This document shows positions 1 through 12,091 of a stretch of 64,000 nucleotides of DNA, one piece after another (positions within the stretch are counted from its first letter, which is position 1; each line of letters opens with the position of its first letter). The DNA comes from Owenia fusiformis (taxonomy: Eukaryota; Annelida; Polychaeta; Sabellida; Oweniidae). Location: positions 1,975,169-2,039,168 of the forward strand of contig CAIIXF020000010.1 in assembly GCA_903813345.2 (NCBI GenBank), in the 5' to 3' direction. The position numbers were made by a program, and so were the translations under genes. The notes under the pieces are model-generated. The model was not told where the DNA came from. It was given only the letters and a program-made list of their open reading frames with translations, and did no database searches.

Positions 1-1330
1 GAAGTTTTCCCAAAGGAACTTCATCAAGAACTTGTAACTATGAAATAAACTGCTACGGCAGAAACTTGTTATGAGCCCCCAAAGGGTGCGAGTGTTAATC
101 AGGTATTCAAGACGGAGCTTGTGATGCTGTTATATGCATACAGCAGCCTCATGTCACTTTGAATTTCAACTCGCCAACTCCCATATCGAATTAGCCCCAT
201 ATCTGCTAAATGTAAAGCGTGGTTAATTCAGTTATTTCAGCAAGGTTGAAACTTAGCAAAAATGATTGGTAGACAAAGTCTGAAAATATTTTTGAAGTGA
301 CCCCACTGAGAGCAGGAACTGTTATTTAGATTTATAGATAGATAGATTAGACCTACCATGCCGTGAATAATATTGATTTGGGCTGCATGTTTTTGTCTAA
401 ATGAAACTGATCCATGGTTATTCAAGACACTATAGATTGATTTATATTTTAGTATGATTTACGTCAAGTGATACTGTTTCTCTTAGTGTGCTCTTAAGTA
501 GCAATTTCAACAGTTTTATGATGTTAATTATTTAATATTTATCTGAACATATCGTTATAGTAGGTTCTGATGACAAATTACTGTTAAAGAAAATTGTCAA
601 TGCAAAAAGCTCTAGGTGATTTCATACAAATATTTATATATATAAAAGTCATATCATTGTCTTTATCACGATGGAAAAAGCCTAGTAATTCAATTGACTC
701 AAATAGGCTGATAAGAGTCTACACGATATCTTAGGTCTTAATTGTCATTTATACCCTCTAGGGAGGAAAATTACCTACATCTTGAGTAAAGCAATCTAAA
801 AATCAATACAGTTTTTAAAGAAGCTTAAGAATACTCCCCCACAATGGCTGAAGAATAGAGTTTGGGAAAGGCCATTGGTTTAGCACTGTGGAATGCATAT
901 TTTAAGAGGTTCTTATAAATTTGTCTTACATGCTTAGGCTCTCCACGATGAACGGATGATGACGTTATGAAAAAGCCATTGATATAGAATATTTATTTGA
1001 GTGGTTTAAGTGGGAGGAGGGGTTTTCTTTTCTCATTTGAGCATGGTTTGGGATAGTTGGGGTTTGTTTTCCATATGAACAATTTTTGATCTTCTCCCTT
1101 GTGCACTTGTGCATATATATTCATAATATAATAAAATTGTATCACTGTTCATGAGTTATAAGAAACAAAGGCACAGGAATGGAATATGTTCCCCTTTGCA
1201 TTTGTTAAAACAAATAAAGAACAGGAGTCTGCATTTAGACTTAAAATATGACATCTTAGTTTAGTAGCACTGTAAACATTGGTCTGACATGAACATTGTA
1301 GAAATATAACAATGTACACTTTAGATTAAA
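1..1330. other. Non-coding stretch, little recognised
   Basis: AT-rich sequence with stop codons in all frames at short intervals. The only item I can name is a weak family A dispersed-repeat fragment near 1008-1130. No promoter, splice-bounded exon or RNA gene could be supported. Confidence 0.5.
1008..1130 (+). repeat. Family A dispersed repeat, decayed fragment
   Basis: The order of blocks (a G-rich run, TTTCTTTTCTCATTTGAG, TGGTTTGGGATA, then TTGTGCATATATAT) follows the better copies at 28431 and 37321. Identity is low and the fragment is recognised mainly by order of blocks. Unrelated AT-rich sequence could mimic part of it. Confidence 0.35.
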
Positions 1331-2472
1331 CTAGAAAAACAGCAACTCCATGGAGTAGCAAATCCCAACGAACAAAACATGTTTTGATAAATACCAGCCA
1401 TATAAAATTTGAGCCAAAGCCATCCACAGGTATTTGAGTATCAGATATTATGTTTTTATGAAACATGGTTGCCATTATGAAATTCAGCTGTCATCTTTAG
1501 ATTTCTTCATTAGCGGAGTTCCTTTGTCCCAAGTTAGTTATCAAGCATCAGTTATCAAGCATTACATGTTTAATGAAAAATGGCAGAGATTTCGATAAAT
1601 AGCAGCCACCTTGAAAATTTCTTCTCAAGCAGAGCTCCTTTATCTTTAGGCATCAATAGGTATATAGAGTTTGAAGTTAATCCGTCTACCGTCCACTAAC
1701 TTTTTTATGAAACATGGCAGCCATTTTGAAATTCAGCTGACGCCTTTGAATTTTTTTCTGAAGCAGATCTCCTTTTTCCCTAAAGACCAGCATATGGAAC
1801 CGAATCCATCCACTGGTATTTGAGTTATCAATGATTACGTTTTTACGAAAAATGGCAGCCGTTTTGATATTCAGTGGCCATCTTGAAAATGTCTTAAGCA
1901 GAAATTCTTTGTCTCTAGGCATCAGCATATAGAATATAAACCAGATCCGTCAATTGGTATTCGAGTTACCAAAGGTTAATTTCTTTTACGAAAAATTTCC
2001 CTATTTTGACATTGAGCTGCCATCTTGAAAATCCCTTCTCGAGCAGAGCTCCCTATGTCTCTAGGCATCAGCATGTAAAATTTGAACCAAATCCATTCAA
2101 TGGTATTTGAGTTATCAAAGATAATGGGGGCCATTTTGCAATATAGTGGCCATCTTGAAAATTTCTTCTTGAGCAAGGCTCCTTTGTACCCAGGCAACAG
2201 CATATAAAATTTGAACCAAATCCATCCACTAGTATTTGAGTTATAAACGATTATATTTTTCCGAAAAATGGCCGCCATTGTTAATTAAGCGGCCATATTG
2301 AAAATTGAAAATTCCTTCCCGAGCAGAGGTCCTACCACATAAGGCATAAGCCTATAAAATTTGAATCAAATCCGTCAACTGGTATATGAGTTATTGCCCT
2401 GACAGATGGACGAATGGAAGAATGGACAACAGTTTTTCTATATCCCCCTTGAACTTTGTTCAGTGGGATAAT
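1331..2472 (-). mobile_element. TGGCxGCCAT-rich repeat element (TGGC type)
   Basis: Read on the minus strand, it begins near 2472 with ATTATCCCACTGAACAAAG, a G-rich stretch followed by GATATAG, and a CATTCTTCCATTCGTCC motif. It then runs through about six diverged units of roughly 130-145 bp. Each unit holds AATAACTC, a TTTGGTTCAAATTTTATA block, GGAGCTCTGCTC and an AATGGC(G/A)GCCATTTT palindrome. It ends near 1331 with GGATTTGCTA, TTGCTGTTTTTCTAG. The same head, unit plan and tail occur in the opposite orientation at 39464-40286, which defines a family. No coding capacity is visible, so it is presumably non-autonomous. The CTAG end recalls the CTRR terminus of Helitrons, but I see no clear terminal hairpin, so classification is open. 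The head lies inside a 2.1-kb tandem duplication and is repeated at 4349. Confidence 0.7.
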
Positions 2473-4348
2473 GGAAGGTATTCCTATAGATGTTAGTGTG
2501 AAACGTCCTTTCTTGAATCTATGACCAATGGACACCATGACATGATTTGGATGTCTATAATAAAACCAATTTTTGGGGAGAATATTGATGTTAGGTTCTT
2601 TTGAACTTCAAGGGTGTTTATCTTATGTTCAACTTGAATTTGAAATAAATTGTTAGTGATGAACATTAAATTGTCCATTGATAATATTATAGGTTTCATG
2701 TTATATTTGAAATATATGTATTGTTCTATGTTCATAATACACATCAGCATTTTAAATATTGTCCATTTGTAAATCTATTTGGGGCAATTGAAACAGTAAT
2801 TTCTCATTACAAGTTTTGAAATAGAGACAATAAAGGAAAATTAAATACAACGCTTTATATAAAAGCTGCCCATCAACCAAATGACTATAACATTAATCAT
2901 TACTGAAGTGTGATCGTTAACAGTTCCCTGTGGACCCTCTTGATTTAAATATTCATGGAACACGATTGAATACTCATGTGGTTGGCTGTACTCTGTTCAC
3001 ACTGGGTTTGTTTTGCCAAGTTGAATAAATTCATCCTGATGGATCTCCACTATTTTCACTCTTCAAAAGTATAATCTGGCCAATGTTGGATAACATAAAT
3101 TTATCTACAACAAACCTCATTTCTTATTCTGATTATCGAAAGGAATATATCTACATACCAGTATAATAAATTTGAACATCAAAAATGTACAATGAAAATG
3201 CAGTATTTCCACTATTGTTTGCACTATTTAAGAATTCTTGATGCAGATTAATGTATTTTTATCAAAAAAATATTTGACTATTGACTAGTAATTAAATGTA
3301 TTTTATAACTCATTGTATTTTTAACTAACATATGTGAAATTGTTGAATAGTTCAATTTCAAGTGATGTTTTTGATCGTTTGTAAGATTTATCAATAGAAG
3401 TCAATAAGAAAATGTTCTTCCATATTAGCTTGATGTTTAAGCAGTGCTGCCTCTTTTGCTTCATGCTGAGTATCATGCAGTAATGCTTGAACCTTGTCAA
3501 TAAATGTTTTTACCAATTTAAAGATGGCATATTTGCATGGAAGTAAATTGCTCTTGTAGATAATTAAGTATATCAAAACTAGTATAACATCAAAGTTAAA
3601 GTGTCATCATATGCACCTGGCCATGATTGGGCTAATTAATTTATAAATATAACAAAGATATGGATATTGATATTATAAATATAACAAAGATATGGATATT
3701 GATATTTAAATGATTTGTCAATTGATTGATTAATTGATTGATTTATTTGTTGATTGTTTTATTGGTTGATTAATTAAATTATTTAATGATCAGATATTTG
3801 ATTGATTGATAGAGGAGAAAAACTATATGGTTGGAATTGTCCATTAGATCTTTATTTAGTCTCCTGAAAGTTATTTTGTACAATGTCATCCATTTCCATT
3901 TTAATTCTTTTCTCAGAAGGTGCATAACTTTGCAAGGATTTATTTTACAGTTTAGCATACAATTTGGTAAAAAAAAATTAACAATTAACTAAAATATTTT
4001 TCTCGTGGATTGTGAAGAAATAATATCTTTCTGCATCTTAAGGCAAATTTTATTAATTTTCCTTCTGCCCAAATGAACAACGTTTAAAGTCGCGTGTTAT
4101 AATATATTGACCATTGCATTATTCAGCACCAGATCTGGAAATTCTCGAGGGATGGGGGCAAATAAATCTGGTTACATTTTCAAAAAGGCCTATATTTTTA
4201 GGTTGTAATTATCTCCCAGTGTAATGGATTGTTAAAATAAGATGTTCTTGATTTAAATTGTCATATGTGTACATATTATGTGCAAGATTGTTAAAGAATA
4301 TATTTTTTTTATTAATATGTTTTGCATTATTATTATATGTTTTTTAGT
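2228..4348 (+). repeat. 2.1-kb tandem duplication, copy 1
   Basis: Sequence starting at ACTAGTATTTGAG is repeated, nearly base for base, from 4349. By eye I find roughly ten substitutions over 2.1 kb, for example near 2811, 3390, 3452 and 4019. This suggests a young duplication or an assembly artefact. The left breakpoint lies inside the TGGC-type element and the right breakpoint in an AT-rich stretch ending TATGTTTTTT. The short reading frames in it are duplicated unchanged but show no protein-like features. Copy 1 carries one unit of a 31-bp motif that is expanded in copy 2. Confidence 0.92.
3717..3776 (+). repeat. TTGA-type microsatellite, copy 1
   Basis: Imperfect TTGA/TGAT tetranucleotide tract, preceded by a roughly 32-bp direct doublet (TTATAAATATAACAAAGATA-type unit) near 3640-3705. 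Both lie inside the duplicated block and recur at about 5855-5990. Confidence 0.75.
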
Positions 4349-4593
4349 ACTAGTATTTGAGTTATAAACGATTATATTTTTCCGAAAAATGGCCGCCATT
4401 GTTAATTAAGCGGCCATATTGAAAATTGAAAATTCCTTCCCGAGCAGAGGTCCTACCACATAAGGCATAAGCCTATAAAATTTGAATCAAATCCGTCAAC
4501 TGGTATATGAGTTATTGCCCTGACAGATGGACGAATGGAAGAATGGACAACAGTTTTTCTATATCCCCCTTGAACTTTGTTCAGTGGGATAAT
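4349..4593 (-). mobile_element. Duplicated head of the TGGC-type element
   Basis: Copy of 2228-2472 generated by the tandem duplication. It contains the AATGGCCGCCATT palindrome and the ATTATCCCACTGAACAAAG head on the minus strand but lacks the rest of the element. It therefore arose by duplication and not by a separate insertion. Confidence 0.75.
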
Positions 4594-5530
4594 GGAAGGT
4601 ATTCCTATAGATGTTAGTGTGAAACGTCCTTTCTTGAATCTATGACCAATGGACACCATGACATGATTTGGATGTCTATAATAAAACCAATTTTTGGGGA
4701 GAATATTGATGTTAGGTTCTTTTGAACTTCAAGGGTGTTTATCTTATGTTCAACTTGAATTTGAAATAAATTGTTAGTGATGAACATTAAATTGTCCATT
4801 GATAATATTATAGGTTTCATGTTATATTTGAAATATATGTATTGTTCTATGTTCATAATACACATCAGCATTTTAAATATTGTCCATTTGTAAATCTATT
4901 TGGGGCAATTGAAACAGTAATTTCTCATTTCGAGTTTTGAAATAGAGACAATAAAGGAAAATTAAATACAACGCTTTATATAAAAGCTGCCCATCAACCA
5001 AATGACTATAACATTAATCATTACTGAAGTGTGATCGTTAACAGTTCCCTGTGGACCCTCTTGATTTAAATATTCATGGAACACGATTGAATACTCATGT
5101 GGTTGGCTGTACTCTGTTCACACTGGGTTTGTTTTGCCAAGTTGAATAAATTCATCCTGATGGATCTCCACTATTTTCACTCTTCAAAAGTATAATCTGG
5201 CCAATGTTGGATAACATAAATTTATCTACAACAAACCTCATTTCTTATTCTGATTATCGAAAGGAATATATCTACATACCAGTATAATAAATTTGAACAT
5301 CAAAAATGTACAATGAAAATGCAGTATTTCCACTATTGTTTGCACTATTTAAGAATTCTTGATGCAGATTAATGTATTTTTATCAAAAAAATATTTGACT
5401 ATTGACTAGTAATTAAATGTATTTTATAACTCATTGTATTTTTAACTAACATATGTGAAATTGTTGAATAGTTCAATTTCAAGTGATGTTTTTGATCGTT
5501 TGTAAGATGTATCAATAGAAGTCAATAAGA

Positions 5531-5654
5531 AAATGTTCTTCCATATGAGCTTGATGTTTCTAAATGTTCTTCCATATGAGCTTGATGTTTCTAAATGTTC
5601 TTCCATATTAGCTTGATGTTTCTAAATGTTCTTCCATATTAGCTTGATGTTTAA
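5531..5654 (+). repeat. 31-bp minisatellite, 4 units
   Basis: Four tandem units of 31 bp built on TTCTTCCATATGAGCTTGAT plus GTTTCTAAATG. The last two units carry TATTAGC instead of TATGAGC. Copy 1 of the large duplication has a single unit near 3412-3436, so the expansion happened after the duplication or was lost from copy 1. It is a likely length-polymorphic locus. Confidence 0.88.
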
Positions 5655-5930
5655 GCAGTGCAGCCTCTTTTGCTTCATGCTGAATATCATGCAGCAATGC
5701 TTGAACCTTGTCAATAAATGTTTTTACCAATTTAACGATGGCATATTTGCATGGAAGTAAATTGCTCTTGTAGATAATTAAGTATATCAAAACTAGTATA
5801 ACATCAAAGTTAAAGTGTCATCATATGCACCTGGCCATGATTGGGCTAATTAATTTATAAATATAACAAAGATATGGATATTGATATTATAAATATAACA
5901 AAGATATGGATATTGATATTTAAATGATTT

Positions 5931-5990
5931 GTCAATTGATTGATTAATTGATTGATTTATTTGTTGATTGTTTTATTGGTTGATTAATTA
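5931..5990 (+). repeat. TTGA-type microsatellite, copy 2
   Basis: Second copy of the tract at 3717-3776, carried by the 2.1-kb duplication. Its sequence is essentially unchanged. Confidence 0.75.
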
Positions 5991-6491
5991 AATTATTTAA
6001 TGATCAGATATTTGATTGATTGATAGAGGAGAAAAACTATATGGTTGGAATTGTCCATTAGATCTTTATTTAGTCTCCTGAAAGTTATTTTGTACAATGT
6101 CATCCATTTCCATTTTAATTCTTTTCTCAGAAGGTGCATAACTTTGCAAGGATTTATTTTACAGTTTAGCATACAATTTGGTAAAAAAAAATTAACAATT
6201 AACTAAAATATTTTTCTCGTGGATTGTGAAGAAATATTATCTTTCTGCATCTTAAGGCAAATTTTATTAATTTTCCTTCTGCCCAAATGAACAACGTTTA
6301 AAGTCGCGTGTTATAATATATTGACCATTGCATTATTCAGCACCAGATCTGGAAATTCTCAAGGGATGGGGGCAAATAAATCTGGTTACATTTTCAAAAA
6401 GGCCTATATTTTTAGGTTGTAATTATCTCCCAGTGTAATGGATTGTTAAAATAAGATGTTCTTGATTTAAATTGTCATATGTGTACATATT

Positions 6492-6860
6492 ATGTGCAAG
6501 ATTGTTAAAGAATATATTTTTTTTATTAATATGTTTTGCATTATTATTATATGTTTTTTATTATCATGGAATATTTCTAATCGCCCAAAACAATTCAATT
6601 ATAACATGAATTATCCTCAATATAGTTTCATATTAGATGAATTCAGATCCTATTCTATTGAACTTGGGATAATTGTTGATGGGCCTCTATTGGCAGTACT
6701 GGTAATGCTCATCATTCATTTTCTCTTTGTTGTATATAAAACAGGAATTGTTAACATTAATATTCTCAGTGGAATAATTATTTTATGTATTAGCAAAGAG
6801 TGCCATCATATATCAAAGCATTATGTAAGTTACCGCCATTGCTGTAATATGATGGTTTAG
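6492..6860 (+). CDS. Unassigned 122-codon open frame
   Basis: This is the longest open frame in the window. It starts in the last 70 bp of duplication copy 2 and continues into single-copy DNA. The predicted product has two hydrophobic stretches (about residues 8-24 and 62-83), then a third (about 86-99) followed by a His/Cys-rich tail. I recognise no family. The hydrophobicity follows from the AT-rich, T-rich base composition, and no upstream promoter or splice sites are evident. It is more likely chance than a gene and is listed because nothing else explains the stretch. Confidence 0.12.
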   Translation: MCKIVKEYIFFINMFCIIIICFLLSWNISNRPKQFNYNMNYPQYSFILDEFRSYSIELGIIVDGPLLAVLVMLIIHFLFVVYKTGIVNINILSGIIILCISKECHHISKHYVSYRHCCNMMV

Positions 6861-6941
6861 ACACCTCATTTTTAACCCTGGGATTTTTACTCAGGAACAA
6901 TGGACAAGAGTTGAAGCATACAAAGATATGAAAATGTTAAA

Positions 6942-7097
6942 CGGTAAAACCTGTTAATCCGATTAATCTAAATATAGATATTTTCTGTTCCATTTTTTTT
7001 TTATCCACCATAGGATTCCATTTAAAGAACAAAAAGATCACCAATCTGAGCACATTTTAGTGGTCCTAGTAGTATTCAGATTAGACAGGTTTTACTG
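6942..7097. mobile_element. pogo/Tigger-like MITE, about 156 bp
   Basis: Inverted ends: CGGTAAAACCTGTTAATCCG on the left, and on the right the complement of CAGTAAAACCTGTCTAATCT. CAGTAAAACC-type ends followed by a TAATCCG-like block are characteristic of pogo/Tigger elements (established knowledge). TA follows the right end; the left flank has decayed to AA. It is far too short for a transposase, so non-autonomous. Confidence 0.7.
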
Positions 7098-8889
7098 TAT
7101 ACAACACAGTATAAAAACTCTTGAATCGGATTTAAGCAAATACAAAAAGCAAATAATTTATTGAGAATTAGAAACAGGTTTGGTTCGGGATAACATATCC
7201 TATTATATATGTGACCCCTTGAATCCCTCATGAATAGAATCGAAGATATTTAATTATAGAACAATCATTATAGCTTCACTCCCGCAGATAGCACATTATA
7301 CTATCTGATATTTTTAATTGAATTTCCTTCAATGTGGCATTTGGCAGTCTAGCTTTAAACGATAATTCACGCTGTTTTATCTCCAGCAATTAATATTCAA
7401 AGCGTGGATTGCTAAAGACCATTTGTGTAAAGCAATCTATACTATTATATCCAACCATGAAGATAGTGAAATCTGGTGTCATTTTATTTGACGGAACAGT
7501 AACAGCCAAATCTGTAATGGACAATTAGTTTTATTTCATACTTTCCTAGATTTCTAGAATTATGTTCCTGCAGAGAGAAGTCTTATTGGTTTACTTGTCA
7601 CATTTTTTAATATAAAGGATACATGCTGTCACAACATGTGTTGTTTATGACATGTAAATTGTCTCTATGTATGAATTTATAATTAATTCTTTATTTGAAT
7701 CAAAATCGTTGGTATTAGACATTTGAGTTTGCTTTTTCTTGCTAAGTTCCATTACAACTTTTGGTCCTTTCCCTTTGACACTAGTGCTTATATATTGTTG
7801 TTTATTCATACACGCATCCCATTGTGAGATTCACAGCCTGTTCTATCACTTTGGGTACAACCTCCCAGGCATTAGATAAATCAAATACATGCATCCATTT
7901 TCCTTCAGTTCATTCATACTAGAATTCTATACTCTCCCTACTATTAATGTCACATTTATGGATATAAGTTTCCCACTTTTCATGGCCTCGTGCATTAAGA
8001 AGTGTCGGCAGTAAAGCAAAGCGGATAATCAAACTGTCAATAATATTTTTACACAGGTCTTTTTAATACGGAATGGGGACTATCCCCGATATTTTATGTG
8101 GGTCATTGAGGTCATATCGTAATTGGAAGATATTTTTGTTTTGAACTTTTGCTATTTTTCCATTGGGTCTCTGACTGTGTGAGTTCAACGCATACTTATC
8201 GGCAAGAAGTTCAGGATTGAAATAATTGAGTTACATTACATTGAGGAATTATTACGCAAGTGAAAATGGCCGAAATCTCGAATCCATAATAATATTACAA
8301 TTCTACCAAAACACTATTCAGCAGTTAGAATGCAGGATTACCATTATCATACCCTTGATACCAAACACATTATCTTACAGCATACTGGCATAATAGTTTA
8401 TTGTGTCCTTTCAAGCGTTTTATATTCATTTGCCATTCATATTCAGCTCTATGGCAAATTCTACTATTTGGATAATTGTGATTCCGGTTATTGGTTCAGC
8501 TTAACCCTATGTGATAGAATAGTGAAAATATACCAAATATGCACTCAACAAATATTTGACAGAAGGTGAAACACCAAGACAACAAATACAAATCATAGGA
8601 AAAAAACCAGAATCCAAAACAATTGTGTCCAATGTTTACCATTCAGGAACCAACTTTATTGAAAGGCACAAGACCATGGTATGTTTCATTCATAAAGAAA
8701 TCATCAAAATTCATGTTGAAAAACAATTAAAGAAACAAACCCCAATTTAATATACATGTAGTGTTTATCTTTGTTATGTGTATCATGTAAAGGGATTTTG
8801 AGGATTGATTGTGTTATTTGAGTCTAAGCACTACTTTGGGGTAAAATTGGATTTTTGAAATACTGTTAGGCTGTCTTATATGATAACAC
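7098..8889. other. Non-coding stretch with one repeat fragment
   Basis: No supported gene. About 7729-7800 carries a family A tail fragment on the plus strand (GCTTTTTCTTGCTAAG, then CCTTTCCCTTTGACACTAGTG and TTATATATTG). Two short open frames at 8330-8569 and 8556-8750 have no recognisable features. Confidence 0.45.
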
Positions 8890-9075
8890 TTAATATTGTA
8901 TTCGCTGAATTTGTATGCACAAGTGCCAAAGGGAAGGGACCAGAAATTGTTACAGAACCTAGCAAGAAAAAAATACATCTAAGTGTATACCAGTCATAAG
9001 AAAAATAAACTATCACAAACCAGAATCCAAAATGAAAAGAGACAATGTCCAATATCCCCTTCCCTATCATGAGCT
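8890..9075 (-). repeat. Family A dispersed repeat
   Basis: Read on the minus strand, it contains GGGGATATTGGACATTGTC, TCTTTTCATTTTGGATTCTGG, TTTTTCTTATGACTGG, TTTTCTTGCTAGGTTC and CCCTTTGGCACTTGTGCATA. These follow in the same order as in the copies at 28431 and 37321. Open frames on this strand are shadows of the repeat. Confidence 0.7.
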
Positions 9076-10735
9076 TTTAAAAATATATATTGTTCCCTTT
9101 GAATGCTATTATCATTCATATCAGAAATAACAGAATAACAGAAAAATATGTTGTCCCTTTTTTCCACTTGGGTATTAATAAACAGAAGCTTTGAGAAACA
9201 AAAATGCAAATATTGTCTTATTGAAATAGAAATTATTTTCTAATTAAGATTAATTTCTAAAAGATTCTCCTTCTATGTTACCTTTTCTCATTTATCCATA
9301 ATAAAATTGTATGCTAATTATTAGTATATATTGTTTTGATAATGCAGTTGAATATTTTCTTGTATGTGAATTGATACTTAGCTGATGAGGATAGAAATTG
9401 TTAAAAAAGTTAATAATAGGTGGTAAAGCATGAATTACATAATATCTGTAAAATTTGAAACAGTCCAGTTTCAACCATAAAACTTGAGCAAAGTCCAAAA
9501 GAGTATAAAATGTATGGATTTGTGTCTGCCAGGCCAGATTTATATTATTTGCGAATGACCTGATGACCAATACCAATTTAAGAGTGCAATTTCTTACTTG
9601 TCTGAAAAATGATGATCATCATGGGGATAAAATCATCAACGTTCTAGATTTTTACTTCAGATGTCTAACCATAAAAACAATATTAAAATCCCTAAAAATG
9701 AGAGAACAAAGGGCAACATTTGAAAGACAAAGCAGTATAGCACCCCTATGAACTAAATTGAGCCAAAATAAAACATAAAGAAAATTTCAATTACTAATTG
9801 TCTATAGCATTAGGACTCTTTAGGTATTTATGTGAGCTTTGGGGCTGTATATTTCTGAATTGTATGACTTCAGTCTAGACCTAAAGCATGATTGCATAAT
9901 AAAAGAATAGGCATTCATAGTGTATCTTACTTATCACATTTTCTGAATATATCTATTTAGATGTTAGTTCACTTTTTGTAACAAAAGATATTCTAATAAA
10001 AACCTAAAACAGAATTCTGGAAACTATATAGTCCTTTATACTTTCTATAATGTCTAAATATTGGTTCAGTTATTTGATATATAATTTAGTTTTTCTATCA
10101 TCTCCACATTCCATTCTAGCAAATTAAATTAAGTGAATATTAATTAGTTATTAATATAAGAATGATAATTTCAGACAAGAAGGGTATACATATTTATCTA
10201 AATGTTATGATGATATCAGTGCTTGAGAAAATATTAAGCATGCTATGTTGTCTTTAATGGTCACTGCATGCAATTATTGCATTTTTCATAAATAAATTGC
10301 ATTATTTAATAGCTTTATTTCTTTGATGTATGATAATTCGTATTGAATGTTGTAATAGGATTGTACCTTTCAGAAATAGTTTCTGTTACATTAATTCACT
10401 CTTGTTCTTGATACACCTGACCATTCATGTAGAATGTTTTTATTTTCATATTTCATCATTATACCTATGTCGTATGTTTAAGGGAAAGATTATCACACAA
10501 AACCTATACATTTTTGACACATGTATAATCTCATGGCGTGACATGTCATAGAAATCAAGCATTTATGTGACAAATTGACATATTAGGTTCAGCTGTAGAG
10601 ATAACCAAAGCCAGTATGGTGTTAAGCACATCGAAATTGAATGCACCATTTTATTACATTTCACACTTATCAATAAAACCTTGATTGTAGGATACTCTTT
10701 GTATTCTGTCAGCAAATAAAGAGAATTTAGTGTAG
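9076..10735. other. Non-coding stretch, nothing recognised
   Basis: AT-rich, with no repeated module, hairpin or coding signature that I can support. Confidence 0.5.
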
Positions 10736-11115
10736 TTGAATAATCCATAAACTACAATATTAAATGGAATAATCCATGAACTACAATATTGAATGGAATA
10801 ATCCATGAACTACAATATTGAATGGAATAATCCATGAACTACAATATTGAATGGAATAATCCATGAACTACAATATTGAATGGAATAATCCATGAACTAC
10901 AATATTGAATGGAATAATCCATGAACTACAATATTGAATGGAATAATCCATGAACTACAATATTGAATGGAATAATCCATGAACTACAATATCAAATGAA
11001 ATGATCTATGAACTACAATAGTGTAGTGGAATGATCCATGAACTACAATAGTGTATTAATGGAATGATCCATGAACTACAAAAGTGTGGTGTAATGATCT
11101 ATGAACTACATTGGT
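10736..11115 (+). repeat. 29-bp minisatellite array
   Basis: About 13 tandem units built on CCATGAACTACAATATTGAA plus TGGAATAAT. Eight consecutive units between about 10750 and 10985 are almost identical; the last four are diverged and slightly longer. The homogeneous core suggests recent expansion or gene conversion. The same motif forms a second array at 12092-13055. Confidence 0.95.
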
Positions 11116-11397
11116 TTGTTTTTTATATGGTAATCTATTTATTTCATAAATCTTATTTTACATCAGTTTGCTTGCCAATCACCAAAATGGCATTATAGGC
11201 CAAGCTTAAAGATAATAATATATCTAACATGAGTTAAAAGACAACTGAAATAGGTTTTCTTAACTTCAAGCTACAAAAATGTGGTTTTCTTCATTGTAAG
11301 CCCAACGTAGAGTTCTTGCGATAACCATTATAAAAGAAATGTTAGATAACTGTTAATGGTCATAAATAACGTAATTAAATAAACTGATCAATCAGAT

Positions 11398-11588
11398 TGG
11401 CCCCCACGTGATTAGTAACGTCATACATAATATAGAGTTTTGGTTTATTGGTTCCTTGGTAATCAAGACGTCACGGCAACTATAGGATTGTTGTGTAAAC
11501 AAATACCAAAACATCTTGGTATTATGGCGTCATGCTTTAATGGACCAAAACTGGCCACGCGGGGACCAGTTAGAGATCACGTGGGGCC
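11398..11588. mobile_element. Small CACGTG-ended inverted-repeat element
   Basis: GGCCCCCACGTGAT on the left is answered by ATCACGTGGGGCC on the right, giving inverted ends of about 13 bp around 190 bp. The interior is more GC-rich than its surroundings and holds GACGTCAC and GGCGTCAT. I see no clear target duplication. It may be a MITE. Two CACGTG boxes in one short GC-richer patch could also be regulatory. It lies in the gap between the two 29/30-bp arrays. Confidence 0.5.
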
Positions 11589-12091
11589 AAAAACATCACA
11601 ACTAATTCGAATATTGCTTATTAAGCAGCTGTAACCATACTATTTCATATCTGCTTTAATTATGAACAACATTAAGTACATTGTGGCTATCTGAGGGAGT
11701 CTGGCTAAGAATAAGAATGAAGAGGTGTCAAGTCATTGGTTCAACGGAGGGGCATTTAGCGGTGAAAACTATGGAAGGGATCTTATTTTATATGGTCTTG
11801 AATAAAGCTTGGCACGTTTATAAAGTGTTCCTTCTCTTGTAAGGGTGAGAGGTCCATACTTCCATATTTCAAGAAATGCGTTATTTGGTTTTCGTTTTTG
11901 ATAGTTTGCGGTTTATATCTTGATAACTTATTGTTATTGTAGCATTGTTCTAATTACAGTATTTTGAGGGCATCTGAATTTGGGTCTCAGGTAATCCACG
12001 CACGCAATTTGGAGTGTTCAATGTAAAATTGTGTGCATATAGTTGTGCTTTAAAAATCAAATCTACTCTGAATCTGTTCATTAGAATTTAC

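Larger units (their letters stand above)
4349..6560 (+). repeat. 2.1-kb tandem duplication, copy 2
   Basis: Direct repeat of 2228-4348, offset by 2121 bp up to about 5530. It is then offset by 2214 bp because three extra 31-bp units (93 bp) are inserted. The copies part company after TATGTTTTTT near 6558. At the copy1/copy2 junction the sequence reads TTTTTTAGTACTAGTATTTG; the short AGTACTAGTA stretch may reflect microhomology at the breakpoint. Confidence 0.92.

Noticed and set aside
10736-11115. Possible CRISPR array
   Set aside because: Units abut without unique spacers, and the sequence context is eukaryotic.
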